This document shows, in pieces, positions 16,256 through 26,100 of a stretch of 64,000 nucleotides of DNA (position 1 is its first letter; the number at the start of each line of letters is the position of its first letter). Both the position numbers and the translations under genes were made by a program. The DNA comes from Luteibacter sp. dw_328 (GTDB lineage: Bacteria; Pseudomonadota; Gammaproteobacteria; Xanthomonadales; Rhodanobacteraceae), in the NCBI RefSeq assembly GCF_018449605.1, contig NZ_JAAVUW010000005.1, positions 62,001-126,000 of the forward strand, in the 5' to 3' direction. Below the pieces are notes generated by a model that searched no databases, had not been told where the DNA came from, and was given only the letters and a program-made list of their open reading frames with translations.

Positions 16256-19200
16256 ATGGACATGCATCCCCCGCAGGCGCCGGCGGCGATCGTCAACAGC
16301 ACGCAGCAGGAGACCGTCGACGCCCTGGGTCGGCTTGTCGCCGTTCATGCGTGGCTGGCCGCCCAGCAACAGGATTTACCCGCGCTACCTGCTTATCCCG
16401 TCGCCGAAGGCCGCACGCACCTGCTCGCCGCCCTGGATGCGTTCTGGCAGCGACCGGTAGAAGACGCCCCGGGCGCGCCACCCGTGCCACGCATCGATGC
16501 CCTGGCCACGCGGTTGGCGTCTGTCATGCGCGACGACGCCCTCGTCCGCCGCAGCGACGGCACGCTCGACGGCGTCGCAGCGAACCTCGCCGAGCGTTTC
16601 GCGCGCTCGCACGGCGGCGACTTGCCACCAGGCGTGCAAGTCCGTTCGTTGCGCATCGGACCGGTGGACTACGCAGGTGCGGTCATCGTATACGACCGCG
16701 ACGATCCTACCGTCGTCCTTCGCTTCCTGCCGGATCGCGGCTGGGACGCTTTCGACAGCCTCGACCACCTGCATGGCGAGACAGAGTTATGGTTGCGGCA
16801 GGCGCTGGCGCGCCGCCGCGAACTGCCGGGAATTCGCGCGGACGACACCGCCCAGGTACTCGCCAACGATCGCTTCGTCGATTCGCTGCCGCAGCAAGCC
16901 GACGTGTTTCGCTCGATGGCCCGGCGGATCGCCGGACTGCAGAGAGAAAAGGTCGAGGATGCGTGGCCGTCGGCCGGCGACACGGTGTCGTCCTCCCGGT
17001 TCATCGACGACGCCACGGCGGCCCTCGACCTGCACGACAAGCTCGACGTTTTCGCCCTGCTCGCCGAACGCGAAGAGCGCCTTGCCGCCACCCTCCTTGA
17101 ACAACGCATGCGCCTTGTACCCACGCAGGTAGCCCAAGGCTGGCGCGACGCCATGGAAGGCTACCGGCTGGCTCGGATGCGCGCCGCGTCGTCGGCGCGA
17201 CATCACGACGACGCCCCGCTCACGCTGGCGGCATGGACCCGGAAGGAACTCGTGGCCGCGCTGGCGAGCCGCGGCATCGAGGCAGACCCCGATGATATTC
17301 GGATCGAAGCCAGCGGAAGCGAAGGCCTCATCCCGCCGTCGATCGGCTCGGCGCCAGCGATACCTCCTACCCACCTTAGCCTCGCGGAATTCGCCTTGCG
17401 CAACATCGGCTACTTCGATGGGCGAAGGCTCCAGATCGTCACGAGGGGACTACCCTCGGGTTCGACCACCCCGAGCATGCCGCGCCTGCGCGAGATGGTT
17501 CGCGAGCTCAACCTGGCCCCTCGCTTCGAAGCCTACCTGCGTGCGCGCGTGAGCGATCCACAGGGCCGAACCTTCCGCCAGACGACGATGCGACTGCAAC
17601 AAGCGCGCATGCGCGTCGAAGCCGCTGCCGCGCGTAGCACCATGTACCTGAGCGACGAGCTACCAGCCTTCATCGACGATCGCGAGGAACGCGGATACCG
17701 CATGGTTGAAGCCGTGCTGGACAGCCCGGTAGCGGCGACCCGCCGTACCGTCGGCGATCATAGGACCGCCGTGCGCCAACTGGTCTATCGGGGCGCCGTA
17801 GTGAGTGATGTGCTGGTCATCGGCGTCCGCGACGCACGCAGTTCATCGCGGGTCGTGCTGTACACGCCGGGAGCGCCTGACGGCCGTGACTTCCGCGAGT
17901 TCAGCGACCGCGCTGCGGCAGGCCGGCAGTTTCTTTACGCACCCGCTTTTCAGGACTACCTGCTACGGCGCCTGCCGGCCGAATCTGGCGAAGCGCTTCC
18001 CAACGGAAGCGGCCGGCGTTTCCGTGTCTCAGAAGCCACGCGGCGAACCCATTGGGTGCTCGCCGCCCCCGGCGAAGGACGCGGCACCCTCACCGAGGAA
18101 GCGTTCGAGGAGCGCCTGGTCGATGGCGACCTGCGTACGGCACTGTTCGATGCCGAGATCGTCCGACAGGCGCGCGACGTCACGTGGCTGGGGCGTAGTA
18201 CCTCCCAGGCTGACACCGAGTCCGTCACCGGCGTCGTCAGCACCGTCATGCGGAGCGCACGTGGCCCGGAAACGGCGGTGGTGGACACAGTCGGCGCGGT
18301 CGGCCAGGCATTGCGGGCGACCTGGCGGTTCTATGACAGTGTCAAGGCCAACGACGTCCATCAGGCATTCATTGATTTTGCTGAGGCCTATACCGCGTCG
18401 CTGAGCTTCACAGGCTGGGGCGCAGGTTTGCCTGGCGTAAGGCGAGCCCGACTCTCGTTGCGTCCGGATGTCGGCGCGCTACGCGCCACAGACAGCGGCA
18501 TTCGTCTGCCGGACGCGCGGCACTGGCTGGATTCGCGCTACGCCGCGCGCGATGTCGACCTGAGCGGCTTGCAGCCCGATGCCCTTGGCGTGCACCGACT
18601 TGGCGGCCGTCGATACATTCGCCAGCGGGGCTTCGTCTTCGAACTCAGGCACGACCCTGCCTCCGCCACCTGGCGCCTCGCGCACCCGAATGCGCTGGAC
18701 GCCGCGCGTCCCGGGCCACCGGTAGCGCGTGTGCCGGGCGGAGACTGGCGCGTGCGCACCGATATCGGTTTGCGTGGCGGCTGGACTGACGACACGGCGT
18801 TTCCCCAACCGCGCACGCGCGGCGTCACCGGCGAGGCGCTCGCTGGTCTGAGCGAGTTCCAGCGCTGGACGTTCCAGCAGTCGTTCAGAGAGCGTCTGCG
18901 CAATGGCGGTGAGGCGAGCCTTATCTATTGGGAGGCGACTTCGCAGGCGCGTCCGAGATTCGTGACGTTGCGCCAGCACACGGCGTGGAACGATGCGTTG
19001 CGTGCGGCCCGTGCCACCCCGCCAGAGCCGCTACCCATCGGCACGCAGCCCGGCCCAGGGGCCACGTGGCGCGTTCTGCCGCCGAGCGAATGGCCCGCCC
19101 AGCTCTGGCACTACCCCCTCGGCCGTGGGATCGCTCTGAACGGTGGCACCGATCTGGCGCTACCTCTTCAGGCCGTTCCCGGCTCGGGACTCACCGGATT

Positions 19201-19432
19201 GCCCGCCACCGTGCAAGCGCCGGGACCTACAGGCGGTCCAGCGTGGATCCGGCTGCACCTGGATCGTTATCGAGGCCGGCACGGCACCCCTGAGTCTCCC
19301 GGCCTGAGGATCATCGAGGACCGTCGTGGTCCGCAGCCCACCTATGTGGTGCAGCCCGACGTGGGCTTCCCGGTCAGCTTCCTCGGCCTCGACGCCGGCG
19401 ACTTCAGCACCAGCGGCCGGGTGTCGCCGTAG
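16256..19432 (+). CDS. Giant toxin-like protein A (dermonecrotic-toxin-domain/DUF6543-like)
   Basis: A 1058-aa soluble protein with no signal peptide; first of three tandem paralogues. Visible regions: an N-terminal helical part (1-130); a beta-rich stretch VQVRSLRIGPVDYAGAVIVY near 135-155 shared by all three; a long helical middle; and the family core around 470-620 with YTPGAPDGRDFREFSDR near 535. After a domain near 760-850 (RRYIRQRGFVFELRHD ... WRLAHP ... GLRGGW) comes a C-terminal domain that begins with AWNDALRAAR and contains EWPAQLWHYP at 945. The core and WRL/GLRGG segments match my memory of the DUF6543 proteins of Pseudomonas that carry a 'dermonecrotic toxin domain' label. Function is unproven. 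SD AAAGGA supports the ATG at 16256. Confidence 0.85.
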   Translation: MDMHPPQAPAAIVNSTQQETVDALGRLVAVHAWLAAQQQDLPALPAYPVAEGRTHLLAALDAFWQRPVEDAPGAPPVPRIDALATRLASVMRDDALVRRSDGTLDGVAANLAERFARSHGGDLPPGVQVRSLRIGPVDYAGAVIVYDRDDPTVVLRFLPDRGWDAFDSLDHLHGETELWLRQALARRRELPGIRADDTAQVLANDRFVDSLPQQADVFRSMARRIAGLQREKVEDAWPSAGDTVSSSRFIDDATAALDLHDKLDVFALLAEREERLAATLLEQRMRLVPTQVAQGWRDAMEGYRLARMRAASSARHHDDAPLTLAAWTRKELVAALASRGIEADPDDIRIEASGSEGLIPPSIGSAPAIPPTHLSLAEFALRNIGYFDGRRLQIVTRGLPSGSTTPSMPRLREMVRELNLAPRFEAYLRARVSDPQGRTFRQTTMRLQQARMRVEAAAARSTMYLSDELPAFIDDREERGYRMVEAVLDSPVAATRRTVGDHRTAVRQLVYRGAVVSDVLVIGVRDARSSSRVVLYTPGAPDGRDFREFSDRAAAGRQFLYAPAFQDYLLRRLPAESGEALPNGSGRRFRVSEATRRTHWVLAAPGEGRGTLTEEAFEERLVDGDLRTALFDAEIVRQARDVTWLGRSTSQADTESVTGVVSTVMRSARGPETAVVDTVGAVGQALRATWRFYDSVKANDVHQAFIDFAEAYTASLSFTGWGAGLPGVRRARLSLRPDVGALRATDSGIRLPDARHWLDSRYAARDVDLSGLQPDALGVHRLGGRRYIRQRGFVFELRHDPASATWRLAHPNALDAARPGPPVARVPGGDWRVRTDIGLRGGWTDDTAFPQPRTRGVTGEALAGLSEFQRWTFQQSFRERLRNGGEASLIYWEATSQARPRFVTLRQHTAWNDALRAARATPPEPLPIGTQPGPGATWRVLPPSEWPAQLWHYPLGRGIALNGGTDLALPLQAVPGSGLTGLPATVQAPGPTGGPAWIRLHLDRYRGRHGTPESPGLRIIEDRRGPQPTYVVQPDVGFPVSFLGLDAGDFSTSGRVSP

Positions 19433-19510
19433 CGCCGCCGCATCCCCGCACCATTCCCGGGCGCCAGGCACCAACAGAGCCGGCCCTTCACCGTGACAAG
19501 GAAGAACGAT

Positions 19511-22500
19511 ATGGATGTCCAAACGATACCGCCGCATGAGGTCGTGCAGGCAGAAAGCCAGCCGTCTGTCGACGCGTTACGTCGCCTGGCTGCCACGCGC
19601 GATGCGCTCATGAGCATGTACGAGACACAACCGTCGCTGACCGAACCGAGCGCCACGGGCGCACGACAGCTGGTCGACGCGCTTCCCGGGTTCTGGGCGA
19701 CCCGTGCCACCACGCTTGGCCAGCACCTGCTTAGCGTGATGAAGGAAGAAGCCACGCTGCGCAGGCTCGACGGCACGCTGAGCGATAACGCGGCGGCGCT
19801 CGCCGCCCGTGTCATCGCCGCGGACGGCCAGGGCCTTCCCGTGGGCGTGCATGTACGCGAACTCATGCTCGGCGGTGTGCCGCATGCGGGCTCGCTGATC
19901 ATCGTCGATGACGGCTTGCCGGACCTGGCCCTCTTGTTCACAGCCCACGGCGGATGGGAGGCGTTCGACTCTCCGGAACGTCTTGTCGAGTCGACCCGTC
20001 GCCGACTGCTGGAGTCGGTGGATGCCACGGATGCCACCGGCCTTGAGAACGACGAGTTCGCCGAAGCTAAGACCGTGGGCGCCGTCGGCTGGCGGGATAT
20101 CACCGGCCCGTTCGCCGACGCGCTGGCCAACCGCATGATCGACGTGCAACTCGGCCGTATCGCGCTCGCCGCGGATGACTATGTCCTCGACAGCGACGAG
20201 CCTGATGCAGCAACCCGTTTTGGCGATCGCATCCGCTACGAATTGTCGTTGGCGGCGATGCTCGACATCGACGCGATCGAAAGCCTGCGAGAGGCCAGGC
20301 TGCTTGAGTCGGTCGTCGCCCTACGCCTGGCGAATGTCCCTGGCGAGGTCCGCGCCGCATGGTATGAGGCACGCGATACCTACAACGAGACGTTGGCAGC
20401 AGCGGCCATGCTTCGCGCAGCCATCGGCATGCGGCCACCGCTGAGCCTGCACGCCTTCGCCTCGCGCGAGCTGGCGGCACGGCTGGCGGCCCTTGGCGTC
20501 GATGAGTCGCCCGAGGCGATCACCGTCGAGATTGCCCGCATCAAGGTGTTGCCGACATTCCTCGAACCCCTCGACCCCTTGCCGGGCTCGACGACGGCGC
20601 GGCGCATGTCGCTGGTCGATCTTGCTTGCCAGAACATCGGTCGTTTCTCCCTCGATACCCTGCGTGCCGTCAATGCCGAGGGCACCTCCCTTCGTGACCG
20701 CCTCAGCCATGTCGCGATCATCAGCATCGTTCGTGACCTCGACATCGCAAACCGCTACCAGGCCCACGTCGAAGCGCGACTTCGTCAGGGAGCCGCGGGC
20801 GTCCTCGCCCGCAAACTCGCGACGACCGTGCAGGCGGCGAAAATGCGCCTGGAGGCGGCCGAAGCACGGCTGTCGTATTACATCCCCAACCAACCCGGCT
20901 CGTTTATCGACGATCACAACGAACGGGGATTCCGCTGGATTGAAGCGGTGTTGAGCATGCCAGGCGGGCAACGCCGCGTGGACAAGCACGAGATCGCCGT
21001 TTCCCAACTCACCTATCGGCAGGTGCCGCTGGACGGCATCCTCATCGTCGCCTCACGCACGCCGAACAGTGCGCCTCGCGTCGTCATGTACACGCCCGAC
21101 GCGCCGGATGGCCTCACCTTTCGCGAATTCGAAAACCGGCAGGATGCCGCGAAATACTTTCTCTACCACCCAGCCTTCCGCGAATACCTGCTCGATCGTC
21201 TACCTGCCGAATTCGCCACCGTGTCGGCCAATGGCATCACCCGCCAGTTCGCCGGCGATCGCCTCGCCCATTGGGTGCTCGGCGCCAGCAGGGAGGCCCC
21301 GTACACACTCACCGCCGAACCATTCGACGAACGCGAAGTCCATGGAGACTTCTTCGCCGCTGCATACGACACAGCAGTGGAAAAGCACCGGCGCGACACT
21401 CGATTCCTCGCCCGCTCCACGGCCGATGCGGATGACGACGCGTTACTCGGCTACGTGCAGGACCGCTTCCGGATCGACCCGGTGGCGAGAATGGCCACCA
21501 CCGCGCTCGCCGACGTACCCGCGAGCCTCGCACGCATGACCCAGGCATCCTGGCGCTTCTACGACCACGTAAAGGCGGGCGATACCGGTCAAGCCGTCAT
21601 CGCCTTTACCGAGGGCTACGTGAACGCGCTAAACCTTACCGTGCCGCCCTTCATCGGCGGGCGTCATGTCGCCGGCGCGATCGTACGCTCGCAAGCCGCG
21701 ACACGCGGCGTGGCGAGCACGCCGGTACGGATGTCGCCCGGGCGTGTCCGTTTCGACGAACGCTACGCCATGCGCGACATTCGCAAGCCGGGCAAGCCGG
21801 ATAACGAAGGCGTTTTCCGGCTTCGCGGCCGGTCGTATGTCGAGCAGGACGGCACCCTGTACGCCGTGCGCCACGATGACGACTACGGCCATTGGCGTCT
21901 TGCGCCGGCCCGGGGCAGCGTTCTCGATGCCCGCTTCACCGGGCCGCTGATCGAACGGATGGATGGTCGATGGGTGTATGCACAAGGTGTCGGCCTGCAA
22001 GGCGGGATGCGTCGGTTCCGCGAGCGATTGCATCGCCTCGCCGTCCGTGACCATGCCGCTCCGGTCGCCGCTGCGGCGCCGGGTGGCGCGCCACCTGTTG
22101 CGCCGGTCGCCGCCCCGGCCGTAAACGCGCCGCCGCTGATGGCCTTGCCTGCCGTGATCGCACCCATGCGCGCCGAGATCGCGGCGGCGCTCACCGACAA
22201 TCCGAGTGCGCTCGCGTTGGTCAGGACCGATGGAACGCACATGAAAGTCGTCGTCCCACCACGCAGCGCCCTCATCGTAGACCCGCACCTCCATCCGGAC
22301 ATCGCCGAATTGAGTGCGCATCAGCGGCGCGTGTTCCTGCATGAACTGGAAACGCGGTTCCCCCTGCGCGCCGAGCGTGCCGAGGTGCTGGACATCCGTG
22401 GGTGGGCCCAGCATGACGGTCGCCGCATCCCGTCCCCACCGTCGTCGCCAGGCTCGGCGCCGCGTATCGACATCCAGTTTCCTGAAATCTCCTCGTCCAC

Positions 22501-23140
22501 GGACCATGTGCCGGCTCCCGCGCCGACGCTATCACCAGGCCAGCAAGCACGGTGGGACGACGCGCTCGCCACTGCGCGGCAGATGCCACGCGTGCCTTCC
22601 CGGCGCTCGGGCGCCTCCACCGGTCGGGCGACGACCGAGTCTTTGCCGGCCACTCAGCTCGTCCCTCGCGACGAATGGCCCAGCCGTGTCTGGTATTTCA
22701 GCGACCGTCACTTCGAGCCCGAGTTCTGGCCCGGGTCGAACCGTGAGGGCATCACGCTCGGGCCTCACGAGGCATGGATCGACACGCCCCAAGGACCGCG
22801 CACGTATCCCGTGTCCGTCCTTCCGCCGGAAACACCGACACGCCGCCTGGCCGAGGCGCTGGGTACGTCGCCCATGCAACAGGCCGGGCAGCGTGATCCG
22901 CTCGGGTACGCGATCCAGATCGACACGGCGAGCCTCCGCGATCCCTGGCGTCCGGTCGGCAACCAGCACGTTGTCCGGGGGCCGGGAGGCAATTTTGAAA
23001 TGCGTCGACGCCTGCTTCCCAACGGGGAATACCAATACCAGCTGACGAGCAGCGACCCCATTCGCATCCCCTCGAACTACATCGTCAACGCCGGGCGCCG
23101 TGGCGAACAGCCCGCGCCACTCGTGCCCGTTCGCTACTGA
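19511..23140 (+). CDS. Giant toxin-like protein B (dermonecrotic-toxin-domain/DUF6543-like)
   Basis: Second and longest paralogue, 1209 aa. The ATG at 19511 is chosen because AAGGAAG (19498-19504) is correctly spaced and the resulting MDVQTIPPHEV matches the MD...PP start of both neighbours; an in-frame GTG at 19493 is less likely. Shared elements: VHVRELMLGGVPHAGSLII near 115-135; YTPDAPDGLTFREFENR near 527; a FDERYAMRDIRK ... GRSYVEQDGTLYAVRHD ... HWRL ... VGLQGG domain near 750-840; and EWPSRVWYF at 1055. The extra length comes from an Ala/Pro-rich linker (after about 855) plus a helical insert (PAVIAPMRAEIAAALTDNPSAL ... LSAHQRRVFLHELETRFP). No membrane helix or catalytic triad can be named. 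The 78-bp gap to gene A suggests one operon. Confidence 0.85.
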   Translation: MDVQTIPPHEVVQAESQPSVDALRRLAATRDALMSMYETQPSLTEPSATGARQLVDALPGFWATRATTLGQHLLSVMKEEATLRRLDGTLSDNAAALAARVIAADGQGLPVGVHVRELMLGGVPHAGSLIIVDDGLPDLALLFTAHGGWEAFDSPERLVESTRRRLLESVDATDATGLENDEFAEAKTVGAVGWRDITGPFADALANRMIDVQLGRIALAADDYVLDSDEPDAATRFGDRIRYELSLAAMLDIDAIESLREARLLESVVALRLANVPGEVRAAWYEARDTYNETLAAAAMLRAAIGMRPPLSLHAFASRELAARLAALGVDESPEAITVEIARIKVLPTFLEPLDPLPGSTTARRMSLVDLACQNIGRFSLDTLRAVNAEGTSLRDRLSHVAIISIVRDLDIANRYQAHVEARLRQGAAGVLARKLATTVQAAKMRLEAAEARLSYYIPNQPGSFIDDHNERGFRWIEAVLSMPGGQRRVDKHEIAVSQLTYRQVPLDGILIVASRTPNSAPRVVMYTPDAPDGLTFREFENRQDAAKYFLYHPAFREYLLDRLPAEFATVSANGITRQFAGDRLAHWVLGASREAPYTLTAEPFDEREVHGDFFAAAYDTAVEKHRRDTRFLARSTADADDDALLGYVQDRFRIDPVARMATTALADVPASLARMTQASWRFYDHVKAGDTGQAVIAFTEGYVNALNLTVPPFIGGRHVAGAIVRSQAATRGVASTPVRMSPGRVRFDERYAMRDIRKPGKPDNEGVFRLRGRSYVEQDGTLYAVRHDDDYGHWRLAPARGSVLDARFTGPLIERMDGRWVYAQGVGLQGGMRRFRERLHRLAVRDHAAPVAAAAPGGAPPVAPVAAPAVNAPPLMALPAVIAPMRAEIAAALTDNPSALALVRTDGTHMKVVVPPRSALIVDPHLHPDIAELSAHQRRVFLHELETRFPLRAERAEVLDIRGWAQHDGRRIPSPPSSPGSAPRIDIQFPEISSSTDHVPAPAPTLSPGQQARWDDALATARQMPRVPSRRSGASTGRATTESLPATQLVPRDEWPSRVWYFSDRHFEPEFWPGSNREGITLGPHEAWIDTPQGPRTYPVSVLPPETPTRRLAEALGTSPMQQAGQRDPLGYAIQIDTASLRDPWRPVGNQHVVRGPGGNFEMRRRLLPNGEYQYQLTSSDPIRIPSNYIVNAGRRGEQPAPLVPVRY

Positions 23141-23163
23141 CTCATCACGACAAGGAAATCGTC

Positions 23164-26100
23164 ATGGATATCACTCCGCCGCAGGCTCCGCCTGCACAGG
23201 TGCAAAGCATTCACCAGGAGGCCTCGAACGCCTTCGATCGTCTCGTCGGCTTGCAGGCCTGGCTGGCCACCGAACAAGCCGGCATGCCGGGCCTTCCCGA
23301 AACCGCAGGGCCCGAGACCCTGTCGCCCTATCTCGTCGCCGTGGATGCCTACTGGAACTCGCCGCCCATGGGGGGCACCGCCGGAAGCTCGCGGCGTGCC
23401 GCTCTTGCGGGGCGGCTCGCCGACGCGGCACGCGATCTGGCCGTGCTCGCCCGCGAAGACGGTCGCCTCGATGAAATCGCCATGGCCCTGGTCCGCTCCA
23501 TCACGTCGGCCGACGGTGCCAGCCCACCACCCGGCACGACGGTTCGCGAGCTGATGTTCGGACCCAACGCTTATGCCGGGGCATTGCTCATCCAGGACGA
23601 ACGGGTTCCCGAACGCACCCTGGTGTTCTCTCATGACCGAGGGTGGGAGTCGTTCCCGCGACTGCGTGACGCTCATGCCGAGCTGGAGCGGCGCGCACGC
23701 CTTGCACTCGTCCACGCATCGGATCTTCCCGGTATCGCTCGTCAGCATCTCGCGTCGGTCGGGCCGAATGTTTTCGTCGACTCCCGGGAGATCGGCAGCG
23801 ATCCCTTCGGCACCCTCGCCGATCGGCTGATCGCCGTGCAGCGCGACAAGCTTCGTCAGGCATGGTTCGAATATTCGTTGGCCGACGAGACCACGTCGCG
23901 CGCGCAGCTCTTCGTCGACACGGCATTTCGCGCATTGCAGCTTGACCGTGCTTTCGATGTCGAAGCGATTCTCGCCGCACGTCATGCGGCGCTGCTGGAG
24001 ACATTCAACGCACAGCGGCTCGAGCACGTCCCTGCGATCGTGGCCGCCGACTGGCGGGACGCGAGCGATCGCTACGTGGACACGCTTGGGCAGGTTGCCC
24101 GACGTGAAACCGAAGCGGGCCTGCGCGTGCCGATGGACCTGCCCACGTATGCGTCGACCATGCTCGGCGAGCGCCTGCGCGCGCTCGGTGTTACCCAGGA
24201 CCCTTCGGACATCCAGATCCGCATCGACCGCAGCGCCGATGTCGCCACGCGACTGGAGTCACTGCAAGCCTTGTTCGAGGGGCCGACGCCAGAACGTATC
24301 AAGCTGATCGACCTTGCCTACCAGAACCTGGCGCCCTTCGAGCCGGTAAGGCTGAGCGCCAGCGCGAGCGATGGCACCTCGATCGCCAACCTGGACGATG
24401 CAGCGATTCGCCGGCTCGTGCGGGATCTCAACCTGTCGACACGCTTTCAGGCGTATGTGGAATCGGTATTCCGTTCGGGTAGCGAGGCATCGGTCCGTCG
24501 CGAAGACGCCGCAGCGCTGCAGCGGGCACACATGAGGTTCCTCGCGGCCGAGGCACGGTTGTCGTACTACATGGACGACGCGCCGCGCTCGTTCGTCACC
24601 GATCGTGGAGAGCGCGGTTACCACTGGGTCCGCGCGGCACTCGACACGCCAACGGCAGCAGGCCGGGCACGCGTCGAAGGACACGAGATCGTCGTGCGAC
24701 AGATCACCTATCTCGGCACGCCGCTGCGCGACATTCTAGCCTTCGGCGTGCGCCAGCCAGGGAGCGTAGCCAGCATCGTGCTCTATACACCGGATGCACC
24801 GGATGGCATCACTTTCCGCGAGTTCCCGGACCGAGCCGAAGCGGGTCGGCGATTCTTCTACCATCCCGCGTTCCGCGAGTATCTTCTCGACCGGCTCCCG
24901 GCCGACTATGGCCGCGTACTTGCTAACGGCGCTACACGGCAGTTCGCCGGCGACAACCTCGCGAACTGGGTACTGGGGTCCAGCACGGCGGCGGCCTACA
25001 CCCGCACCCAGGCACCCTTCGACGAACGCGAGGTAAGCGATGACTTTCTGGAAGCCGCCTATGAGGTCGATGTACAACTCGGCTTGCGTAACGCGCAGGC
25101 ATTCACACGCAGCGCGGAGGATGCGCACTGGGCGTGGCTGGTGGAGCGGCTGCGTACGGCGACCACGCACAGGATCGTCGAGGATGCGATCAAGGGCGTC
25201 GTCACCGCGCCGGCACGGGCGGCGCAGGCCGCGTGGCGCATCTACGACGACATCAAGGCGGGCGACTCTGCCGAGGTGGTTGTCGACTTCGCGGAGTTCT
25301 ACAACACCTCGCTTTCCGCAGCGCTACCCGTGTATGCATTGACTTCCTCATCTGTGGGACATGCGATAGCGGGCGCACGCTTTCGCGTGGCGGGACGCCT
25401 CGTGGAAGCGAGGCCGGCCGTGCGACCGGTCGTCGTCTTCGAACCGCGCTTCGTCGCACGGAACATCCGCAAGTCCGGCCAGGCCAATGCCGAGGGAATT
25501 TTCACCATCGGCGGCAAGACCTACATCGAACACAACGGGCAGTTGTACCGAGTGATCCACGACAGCGATTACGCCAGCTGGCGACTGACGCGTCCCGATG
25601 CGGGCCCGGCCTTCCGGGGCCCCGCGATCCAGCGGACCTCGACAGGCACCTGGGCCTACCGTCGGGTGGGTCTGCGTGGGGGCAGCGGGCGTGGACAAGC
25701 GGGAAGTCCCGAACCCTTGCCTGACCTCTACGACGCGTACCAAGCCGAAATCGAATTGGCATTCCCCGACCCGGCAGAACGCGAGCTGGTGGCCGCGCGG
25801 ATGCGCGTCGAACGAGCGCCCGAGGTGGGCGCGCAGGTCACGGCCCCGCTCATTTCCGCCGGGCAACGGATCCGCTGGGAGGCGGCGCTGAACCAGGCGC
25901 GCTGGCATCAGCTCCTGATGACGTCACAGCCCGGGACCTCCGCAGCGGCGGCGCCTCTGGACCTGACCACGCGCTTCGGTGGCCTGCGGCCGGTACCGCG
26001 GGCGCAGGCTCCCGCCGACCTCTGGTACTACGGCAAGATGCCGTTCAAGGAAAGCGATCTGCGACGCCACCGCGGAAACCAGGGATACGACCGGGACTCG

